Part shown: in pieces, positions 1 through 4,925 of the stretch | Numbering within the stretch: the first letter of the stretch is position 1 | Layout of the letters: each line of letters starts with the position of its first letter | From: an uncultured Spirochaetaceae bacterium | GTDB taxonomy: Bacteria; Spirochaetota; Spirochaetia; Treponematales; Treponemataceae | NCBI GenBank assembly: GCA_902773215.1 | Contig: CACYDQ010000195.1 | Location: 1 to 5,169 of the forward strand | Direction: 5' to 3' | Length of the DNA: 5,169 bases | Position numbers and translations under genes: made by a program | Notes under the pieces: model-generated | Databases searched by the model: none | Told to the model about the DNA's origin: nothing | What the model saw: the letters and a program-made list of their open reading frames with translations, nothing else

Positions 1-443
1 CGGAGCGCATACGCCAAATCGTAGTACTTCTTCTTGAATGCCGCGAGCCGTTCGACCGTCACGTTCGTTTCTATTACCGGGTTCAGGTAGGAGACGTAGC
101 GCATGTAGTCCTGGTTTGCGTTCAGGATTCCCCCCCACACCTCGGCGGCCGTCCCGGCGGAGAACTTGTTTCCTTCCGGGAACGCTGCGAGCAGCGACTC
201 GTAGTAGCGGGCCATCTTGTCGGCGGCAATCTCAAGGATGATTTCTTCCTTCGTCGTGACGTACTTGTAGAGGTTGGCGCGGGACCAGCCGAGCTTTTCC
301 GCGATTGTCGTGAGAGTTATCTCGCTGTAGGGCGAGCTTTCGAAAAGCTCTGCCGTCGCATCCTTTATCTGCGAAAGCCGCTCCTCCTTGTGCTCGCCGC
401 TCCGGGCGCGGATGAAAGATGCCGCATTGTTTGAATCAGCCAT
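1..443 (-). CDS. TetR/AcrR-family transcriptional regulator, C-terminal part beyond the window
   Basis: The minus strand is open from the ATG at 443-441 to the window edge, giving 147 residues plus two bases. Residues about 19-36 form a first helix (KEERLSQIKDATAELFE). Residues 42-68 are a typical TetR helix-turn-helix: ITLTTIAEKLGWSRANLYKY followed by TTKEEI. The remainder (AADKMARYYESLLAAFPEG onward) is the start of the variable ligand-binding, dimerisation domain. Family members are about 190-220 residues, so roughly the last quarter to third is missing. TetR proteins normally bind palindromic operators as dimers and release DNA on binding a small ligand. The divergent dehydrogenase operon and repeated elements between the two genes suggest local control and autoregulation. 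The ligand cannot be read from the sequence. No Shine-Dalgarno precedes the ATG; a -10 element six bases upstream suggests a leaderless message. Confidence 0.93.
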   Translation of the reverse strand, partial: MADSNNAASFIRARSGEHKEERLSQIKDATAELFESSPYSEITLTTIAEKLGWSRANLYKYVTTKEEIILEIAADKMARYYESLLAAFPEGNKFSAGTAAEVWGGILNANQDYMRYVSYLNPVIETNVTVERLAAFKKKYYDLAYAL

Positions 444-449
444 ATTCAC

Positions 450-478
450 AGTATACACCGTTTCGTCATTTTATGCAA
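450..478 (-). promoter_or_regulatory. Promoter of the TetR-family regulator
   Basis: Read on the minus strand, TTGCAT (478-473) is a -35-like hexamer and TATACT (455-450) a -10 hexamer, with a 17-base spacer. The expected start of transcription falls at about 444-443, on or next to the A of the regulator's ATG. This is sequence matching only. The palindrome-like element at 479-499 directly abuts the -35, consistent with autoregulation. Confidence 0.6.
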
Positions 479-499
479 TAAGCAACGAATCGTCAATAA
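479..499. promoter_or_regulatory. Imperfect operator-like element, regulator side
   Basis: The left arm TAAGCAACG (479-487) is identical to the left arm of the perfect palindrome at 549-569. The three-base centre is AAT, and the right arm CGTCAATAA matches the perfect right arm at 5 of 9 positions. The inner part ACGA-A-TCGT (485-493) is itself symmetric. It lies immediately upstream of the regulator's -35, where a bound TetR dimer could repress or modulate that promoter. Binding by the neighbouring TetR protein is inferred. Confidence 0.5.
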
Positions 500-514
500 A
501 ATTCTGTTTTAGTG

Positions 515-543
515 TTGACAAGATACGAATCCTGTCGTATAGT
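515..543 (+). promoter_or_regulatory. Strong sigma70-type promoter of the dehydrogenase operon
   Basis: TTGACA (515-520) is a perfect -35 hexamer and TATAGT (538-543) a good -10 hexamer, with an optimal 17-base spacer. Transcription should start near 550, which places the operator-like palindrome at 549-569 directly on the start site. That arrangement suits a strong promoter held off by a repressor. No other comparable promoter was seen before the downstream genes. Confidence 0.8.
523..540. promoter_or_regulatory. Inverted repeat inside the operon promoter
   Basis: ATACGA (523-528) and TCGTAT (535-540) form a perfect 6-base inverted repeat with a 6-base centre. The repeat fills most of the -35/-10 spacer, and its right arm runs into the -10. 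A protein bound here would block RNA polymerase or alter promoter geometry. Its sequence differs from the TAAGCAACG elements, so it could belong to a second regulator or be chance symmetry. Confidence 0.4.
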
Positions 544-548
544 GTGTA

Positions 549-569
549 TAAGCAACGTTGCGTTGCTTA
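549..569. promoter_or_regulatory. Perfect 9-base-arm palindrome at the operon start site, likely TetR operator
   Basis: Arms TAAGCAACG (549-557) and CGTTGCTTA (561-569) are perfectly complementary around a TTG centre. The total of 21 bases is close to usual TetR-family operator lengths. It begins at the predicted transcription start and ends 21 bases before the dehydrogenase ATG. The 10-mer ATAAGCAACG recurs exactly 70 bases upstream (478-487 and 548-557). The family usually binds such sites; binding by this particular regulator is inferred. The RNA could also form a small hairpin in the 5' leader, but there is no U-tract to make it a terminator. Confidence 0.65.
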
Positions 570-590
570 ATAAAGCACAAGAGGTAGCAC

Positions 591-1757
591 ATGCTTGGCA
601 ATTTTTCATATTCCAACCCCACGAAGCTCTACTTCGGCGAGGATTCGCTCGAATACCTGAACACGGAGCTTCCGAAATACGGCAGGAAGGTTCTCCTTGC
701 CTACGGCGGGGGTTCCATAAAGAAGAACGGCATCTATGACGCGGTGACGGCCATCCTCAGGAAGAACGGCCGGGAGATTGTCGAACTTCCCGGTGTCATG
801 CCGAACCCGACGAGCGACAAGCTGCGCGAGGGCTGCAAGCTTGCACGCGAGCAGAACGTGGACTTCATCCTTGCGGTTGGCGGCGGCTCTACGATTGATT
901 ACGCGAAGGGGGTGTCCGTCGGCGCGTGGTGGGACGGCGACCCTTGGGAAAAATACTACCTCAAGATGGAGGAACCCGCCAACCGGATTATCCCCGTCGG
1001 CGCAGTCCTCACGATGGTCGGAACAGGCAGCGAGATGAACGGAGGCTCGGTCATCACGAACCACGAGCAGAAGCTCAAAATCGGGCACGTGTTCGGCGAG
1101 GAGGTTTACCCCAAGTTCGCCATACTGAACCCCCGTTTTACATTCACCGTTCCCAAACGGCAGATGGTGGCGGGCATCTACGATATATTCAACCATATCT
1201 GCGAACAGTACTTTTCCGGCACGGACGACAGTGCGAGCGACTACCTTGCCGAAGGGCTCATGCGGTCGGTCATCCATGCGTCACGGATAGCCGTGAAAAC
1301 CCCGGAGGACTACGAGGCCCGGAGCAACTTGATGTGGGATGCGACATGGGCGCTCAACACGCTGATTGCGAAGGGAAAGAGCACGGACTGGATGGTGCAC
1401 ATGATTGGCCAGGCTGTCGGCGCGTACACGGACGCGACGCACGGCATGACGTTGAGCGCGGTCAGCCTTGCCTATTACAGGACGCAGCTGGAGGCTGGAC
1501 TGCCCAAGTTCGTCCGCTTTGCGAAGAACGTGTGGGATGTCTCTGCCGAAGGAAAAAGCGACCGGCACGTTGCGGAGGCTGGGCTTGAGGCAATGAAGAG
1601 CTGGATGCAGGAGATTGGCGTTTCGCTTTCCCTTTCTGAGCTTGGCGTCACTCCCGATATGTGGGAAGGAATCGCGGGCGCGACATTCATTCTTAACGGC
1701 GGATACAAAACGCTGACGAAAGAGGATGTCGTCTCGGTACTCAAAGAGAGCATGTAG
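591..1757 (+). CDS. Iron-containing alcohol/aldehyde dehydrogenase, YqhD/BdhA-like
   Basis: The 388-residue product matches the full length of group III metal-dependent alcohol dehydrogenases (Fe-ADH, PF00465). The N-terminal nucleotide-binding half shows GGGS at 39-42, the hallmark GGGSTIDYAK at 97-106 and TGSEMN at 145-150. The C-terminal helical half supplies the expected metal ligands: D198 and H202 (YDIFNHICEQ), H270 (MVHMIGQ) and H284 (DATHGMTLS). All four are present, so the enzyme should be active. Relatives of the butanol dehydrogenase/YqhD branch reduce aldehydes to alcohols with NADPH in the cytoplasm, in fermentation or in removal of reactive aldehydes. The exact substrate and cofactor cannot be fixed here. 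There is no signal peptide. The start is supported by AAGAGG (579-584), six bases before the ATG. It is the first gene of the operon, divergent from the TetR regulator, and its GC content is high. Confidence 0.95.
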   Translation: MLGNFSYSNPTKLYFGEDSLEYLNTELPKYGRKVLLAYGGGSIKKNGIYDAVTAILRKNGREIVELPGVMPNPTSDKLREGCKLAREQNVDFILAVGGGSTIDYAKGVSVGAWWDGDPWEKYYLKMEEPANRIIPVGAVLTMVGTGSEMNGGSVITNHEQKLKIGHVFGEEVYPKFAILNPRFTFTVPKRQMVAGIYDIFNHICEQYFSGTDDSASDYLAEGLMRSVIHASRIAVKTPEDYEARSNLMWDATWALNTLIAKGKSTDWMVHMIGQAVGAYTDATHGMTLSAVSLAYYRTQLEAGLPKFVRFAKNVWDVSAEGKSDRHVAEAGLEAMKSWMQEIGVSLSLSELGVTPDMWEGIAGATFILNGGYKTLTKEDVVSVLKESM

Positions 1758-1768
1758 GAACGCACATG
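1755..1768 (+). promoter_or_regulatory. Ribosome binding site overlapping the dehydrogenase stop
   Basis: The stop TAG (1755-1757) is part of TAGGAA, which lies five bases before the ATG at 1766. This fixes the start of the cyclophilin-like gene and suggests translational coupling with the dehydrogenase. Confidence 0.6.
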
Positions 1769-2227
1769 AAGAAAATTGTATCGTTATTTGCAGTGCTGGT
1801 TCTGGCAATCAGTTGTGCAACTGGTGCAGGAAGGAAATCAACAAAAGGTGTCTCTGATATGAGAATCGAAATCTCTGTTACAAGTGATACAGGTACGCAC
1901 TCGCTCACGGCAACACTCGCGGACAACAAATCCGCCGAGGCGTTCTATTCCCTTTTGCAGAAGGATGCGGTCACGGTCAAAATGCACGACTACGGCAGCT
2001 TCGAGAAAGTCGGTCCGCTGGGAACCACTCTTCCACGCAGCGACAGGCAGATTACCACGAGCGCAGGCGACATCATCCTGTATCAAGGAAATCAGATTAC
2101 GATTTACTACGACACCAACAGCTGGAATTTCACGCGGCTTGGAAAGCTTGATGGCGTGACGCAAGCAGAGCTAAAAAAGATTCTGGGCACCGGTGATGTC
2201 ACGGCAGTGTTTTCTGTCAAGGAATAA
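1766..2227 (+). CDS. Cyclophilin-like fold protein, predicted lipoprotein
   Basis: The 153-residue product begins with a lipoprotein-type signal: MKK, a hydrophobic stretch, then LAISC with C17 as the likely lipidated cysteine. A polar linker (about 18-31) leads to a compact all-beta-looking domain (about 32-152) starting MRIEISVTSDTG. GDIILYQGNQITIYYDTNSW (101-120) is characteristic of the bacterial cyclophilin-like fold family (Cyclophil_like, PF18050 type). These proteins share the cyclophilin barrel, but peptidyl-prolyl isomerase activity has not been established for them and their role is poorly known. In my knowledge of the family they often lie near flavodoxins and oxidoreductases, as here. 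The signal places the protein at a membrane surface outside the cytoplasm. An internal Met at residue 32 would give a cytoplasmic form, but the upstream start has the lipobox and a ribosome binding site, so I prefer it. Confidence 0.82.
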   Translation: MKKIVSLFAVLVLAISCATGAGRKSTKGVSDMRIEISVTSDTGTHSLTATLADNKSAEAFYSLLQKDAVTVKMHDYGSFEKVGPLGTTLPRSDRQITTSAGDIILYQGNQITIYYDTNSWNFTRLGKLDGVTQAELKKILGTGDVTAVFSVKE

Positions 2228-2241
2228 AGAAAGAATTTTAC

Positions 2242-2253
2242 GGAGGAACTATG
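2242..2253 (+). promoter_or_regulatory. Ribosome binding site of the exported flavodoxin
   Basis: GGAGGA (2242-2247) precedes the ATG at 2251 and is the strongest Shine-Dalgarno match in the operon. It selects the start that includes the signal peptide. The 23-base gap is the longest within the operon and holds no terminator-like hairpin. Confidence 0.7.
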
Positions 2254-2778
2254 AAAAAGATTTTACTCACACTTCTCTTGGGAGCAATGACAATGGCAGG
2301 AGCTTTTGCAAAGACGGCGGTCGTCTATTTCAGCGCGACCGGAACGACGGAACGGATGGCTAAGAACGCGGCGACCGCGATGGGGGCGGATGTGTTCGAG
2401 ATTCAGCCTGTCCACAAGTACACGAGTGCAGACCTGAACTGGCACGACAAGAAGGCGCTCACCACGATTGAATGCAACGACCCCAAGAGCCGCCCGGCAA
2501 TCGCGAACACGATAGACCTGTCCGGCTATGACACGGTAGTCCTGTGCTATCCCATCTGGTGGGCGTATGCTCCAAAGATTATGTATACCTTCGCCGAAAG
2601 CCAGAACTGGAACGGCAAGAAGCTCGTCACCCTCTGCACGAGCGGCGGCAGCGGGCTTGGACGAAGCGGGAGCGACCTTGCGAAATATGCGAAAGGCGCG
2701 GACTTCAAGGGCGGCAAGGACTTCACGCGCGGAAGCGGGGCTGACATCAAGAAGTTCGTGGAAGGACTTTTGAAGTAG
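2251..2778 (+). CDS. Flavodoxin with a Sec signal peptide, predicted to be exported
   Basis: The 175-residue protein has a classic signal peptide: MKK, hydrophobic core LLTLLLGAMTMAG, and AFA before a cleavage after A20. The flavodoxin domain starts at once with the first strand, TAVVYFSATGTTERMA (22-37). Residues 28-33 (SATGTT) form the FMN phosphate-binding loop. The motif GYDTVVLCYPIWWAYAP (92-108) is typical of the flavodoxin_4 type (PF12682), and LCTSGGSGLGRS (128-139) is the second flavin-binding loop region. Flavodoxins are small FMN electron carriers and are normally cytoplasmic, so an export signal is notable. If the signal is cleaved, the mature protein is about 155 residues, normal for the family. 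It lies just upstream of a second exported flavodoxin domain, suggesting paralogous carriers on the same side of the membrane. How FMN is loaded outside the cytoplasm is unknown; export as a folded holoprotein is unlikely because there is no twin-arginine motif. Confidence 0.9.
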   Translation: MKKILLTLLLGAMTMAGAFAKTAVVYFSATGTTERMAKNAATAMGADVFEIQPVHKYTSADLNWHDKKALTTIECNDPKSRPAIANTIDLSGYDTVVLCYPIWWAYAPKIMYTFAESQNWNGKKLVTLCTSGGSGLGRSGSDLAKYAKGADFKGGKDFTRGSGADIKKFVEGLLK

Positions 2779-2791
2779 GGGAGGTTCAATG
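2778..2791 (+). promoter_or_regulatory. Ribosome binding site overlapping the flavodoxin stop
   Basis: GGGGAGG (2778-2784) starts on the last base of the flavodoxin TAG stop and lies four bases before the ATG at 2789. It fixes the start of the fusion gene and suggests coupled translation. Confidence 0.7.
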
Positions 2792-4204
2792 AAAAAACTG
2801 CTTTCTACAGTCTTCTTGTTATTGGGAGTGCTCGTCATGGTAAATGCAGCTTCATATAATTCACCGTCCGGTGATTTTGCCCTGATAAAAGGCGGCAGCT
2901 TTACGATGGGAAGTCCCGAAAGCGAGGACTGGCGCAGTAACGATGAAGTTCAGCACCGTGTTTCGGTCGCTCCTTTTTACATGGCAAAATATGAAGTGAC
3001 GCAAAAGCTCTGGCGCGAGGTGACAGGGAAAAATCCTTCATCTTTTACCGGTGACACGCTCCCTGTAGAAAGCATCACCTGGCTGGAGGCTGTTGAATTC
3101 TGCAATGCCTTGAGCCGTCGTGACGGACGGATTCCGGTGTATACCATTTCTGATGGCGGAAGCACCGTGAGCTGGAACCGCGAGGCAAACGGCTACCGGC
3201 TTCCTACCGAGGCTGAATGGGAATATGCGGCACGTGCCGGGACGACAACGCCGTTTTATTCAAGGAAAGTTCCGGGTGCTGATGACGTAAACTTCTACGG
3301 GCACTATCCATACCAGATTGAACAGAATTATTTTCATGATGAAGTTCTGGAAACCCGTCCTGGGGTTTATCGCGGGAAGACGCTTCCTGTCGGTAGCTTT
3401 GCACCTAACCCCAATGGGCTTTACGACATCTACGGAAATGTAGGCGAATGGTGTTTTGACTACTATGGTGACTATGGAACAGCGTCCGCAACAAATCCGT
3501 CAGGAGCAATGACTGGTACACGCCGTGTATATCGTGGCGGTGGCTGGAATGATTTCGGAAAGAATCTCAGGAGCGCATACAGGGCAGCTTTACAGCAGAC
3601 AAGCGACGCATACAACGTGGGGCTGCGATTGGTTTGCAATGCCGACGACAGCGTAAAAGGTACTGTCACGACCCGCGAAGAAGCGACCTCAAAAAAATCG
3701 AAAGCAACCGGTACAAAAAAAGCGCTCATCATCTTTTACAGCTGGAGCGGAAATACCCGTGGAGTTGCAAGGGAAATACAGAGGCAGACAGGCTTTGACA
3801 CAATCGAGCTTGAGCTCGTGAAACCGTATTCTACGGATTACAACACGGTTCTGAACGAAGCGCAGCGCGATCAGCGCAGCCAAGCTCGTCCCGCTCTCAA
3901 AACAAAAATCGACAGCAAAAAATGGGCTGAGTACGATACCATCATCATCGGCTACCCGAACTGGTGGGCGAGCATCCCCATGCCAATTGCAACGCTGCTC
4001 GAAAGCTACGACTTTAGCGGAAAGACAATTCTTCCATTCTGTTCTCACGGTGGCGGGCGTTTAGGACAAAGCGTTACTGCAATTTCAAAGCTGGCTCAAA
4101 AGTCAAAAATCGGAAGCGGTCTGAGCATTCATTATTCTGGTGGTTCAAGCCTTGCAAAAGATGTGGAAAAATGGTTGAATAAGAACGGAGTGCCACGAAA
4201 ATGA
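2789..4204 (+). CDS. Exported SUMF1 (FGE-sulfatase-like) domain fused to a flavodoxin domain
   Basis: The 471-residue protein has three parts. Residues 1-20 are a Sec signal peptide (hydrophobic core VFLLLGVLVMV, then NA before ASY). Residues about 29-285 are a complete SUMF1/FGE-type domain: GGSFTMGS 35-42, KYEVTQKLWREV 67-78, PVESITWLEAVEFCNAL 92-108, YRLPTEAEWEYAARAG 136-151, GLYDIYGNVGEWC 210-222, RVYRGGGWNDF 246-256 and GLRLV 278-282. After a Lys/Thr-rich linker (about 288-310) comes a flavodoxin_4-type domain (311-466) with FMN loop YSWSGNT 317-323, YDTIIIGYPNWWASIP 382-397 and FCSHGGGRLGQS 417-428. True formylglycine-generating enzymes use two copper-binding cysteines after the RGGS motif; residues 223-282 contain none, so this domain is probably not such an enzyme. 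It may bind a partner or surface ligand and tether the flavodoxin. The stop overlaps the next start by four bases. Each domain call is strong; the joint role is unknown. Confidence 0.9.
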   Translation: MKKLLSTVFLLLGVLVMVNAASYNSPSGDFALIKGGSFTMGSPESEDWRSNDEVQHRVSVAPFYMAKYEVTQKLWREVTGKNPSSFTGDTLPVESITWLEAVEFCNALSRRDGRIPVYTISDGGSTVSWNREANGYRLPTEAEWEYAARAGTTTPFYSRKVPGADDVNFYGHYPYQIEQNYFHDEVLETRPGVYRGKTLPVGSFAPNPNGLYDIYGNVGEWCFDYYGDYGTASATNPSGAMTGTRRVYRGGGWNDFGKNLRSAYRAALQQTSDAYNVGLRLVCNADDSVKGTVTTREEATSKKSKATGTKKALIIFYSWSGNTRGVAREIQRQTGFDTIELELVKPYSTDYNTVLNEAQRDQRSQARPALKTKIDSKKWAEYDTIIIGYPNWWASIPMPIATLLESYDFSGKTILPFCSHGGGRLGQSVTAISKLAQKSKIGSGLSIHYSGGSSLAKDVEKWLNKNGVPRK

Positions 4205-4920
4205 AAACGAACCGGCTTCGTATGCCCTTGGACATTGTAATGACAGTCCTCTCAATCATCCTGATGGGCGGGGCATACCTGTTTCCGGCTGACATCGTGC
4301 ATGAGATTCTGGGTGTGGCTCTGTTCGTTTTGTGGGCAGTCCACATTGCGCTGAACCGCCGCTGGTATGGAGCGGTGTTCCGGGGTAGCTACGACATCCG
4401 CCGAGTTTTGCAAACCGTAATCAACTGCGGAATCCTCATCTGTGCGCTGTTCCTTATGGTGAGCGGGGTTATCCTTTCAAACCACGTGTTTGTGTTCCTG
4501 CACATCGGGGGCGGGCTCGGATTTGCACGGACCGCCCACCTGCTTGCAAGCCACTGGTATTATATGTTCCTGTCGCTGCACATCGGGATGCATGTTGCGA
4601 TGGTTGCTGGAAGGATGCATATCCCGACAGCCGGACGTGTCGCTGTCGCGCTCCGTATTGTTGTTGCCCTTGTCAGTCTGTACGGCATCTACGCCTTTAT
4701 CGTCCGCGGCATCTGGCGTTATCTTGTTTTGCAGCAGCAGTTCTTCTTCTTCGATTTGGAGCGGGGGTATGTGCTGTTTGCGCTTGACTACAGTGCGATT
4801 GTCGTCTTGTTTGCGGCAGTCATTCATTATTTGAATAAGCTTTTGCAAAGGAAATGTTGCGGCTGTGTTCTCTGTCGGAAAATAGGGAAAGATTCTGATG
4901 GAAAAACTTATCAGAGGTAA
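4201..4920 (+). CDS. DUF4405-type integral membrane protein, likely b-type cytochrome
   Basis: The 239-residue product has about six hydrophobic segments (roughly 9-28, 32-51, 69-93, 116-136, 147-168 and 193-211). It matches my memory of the DUF4405 family (PF14358), including the late FFFFDLERGYVLFALDY signature (181-197). Histidines are abundant in or beside the helices: H34 and H48 around helix 2, H95 and H101 after helix 3, H113, H118, H127 and H131 around helix 4. This pattern suggests bis-histidine heme b ligation, as in cytochrome b561-like proteins, but heme binding is inferred. The tail carries a cysteine cluster, CCGCVLC (219-225), which I do not recognise as standard for the family. 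The ATG shares ATGA (4201-4204) with the preceding stop, and CGGAG at 4186-4190 is the ribosome binding site. Directly downstream of two exported flavodoxin domains, it is a candidate electron donor to, or acceptor from, them. Confidence 0.8.
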   Translation: MKTNRLRMPLDIVMTVLSIILMGGAYLFPADIVHEILGVALFVLWAVHIALNRRWYGAVFRGSYDIRRVLQTVINCGILICALFLMVSGVILSNHVFVFLHIGGGLGFARTAHLLASHWYYMFLSLHIGMHVAMVAGRMHIPTAGRVAVALRIVVALVSLYGIYAFIVRGIWRYLVLQQQFFFFDLERGYVLFALDYSAIVVLFAAVIHYLNKLLQRKCCGCVLCRKIGKDSDGKTYQR

Positions 4921-4925
4921 GATGA

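Noticed and set aside
38..241. Plus-strand open frame of 67 codons at the left edge
   Set aside because: It is a Pro/Arg/Ser-rich shadow opposite the TetR coding region, whose reading is clearly supported.
549..569. Hairpin in the dehydrogenase leader as a terminator or attenuator
   Set aside because: The stem is followed by ATAAAGC rather than a U-tract and sits at the transcription start, so an operator is the better explanation.
388..570. Plus-strand open frame of 60 codons across the divergent control region
   Set aside because: It overlaps the regulator start and both promoters, has no ribosome binding site, and its product resembles no protein I know.
606..1277. Long open frame on the minus strand (223 codons) under the dehydrogenase gene
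   Set aside because: Its translation is Arg/Val/Ala-rich with no recognisable motifs, and it lies opposite a full-length conserved dehydrogenase of high GC, which readily produces antisense open frames.
2789..3640. Functional formylglycine-generating enzyme for sulfatase activation
   Set aside because: The region after RGGG has no cysteines and no sulfatase gene is present, so only the fold is supported.
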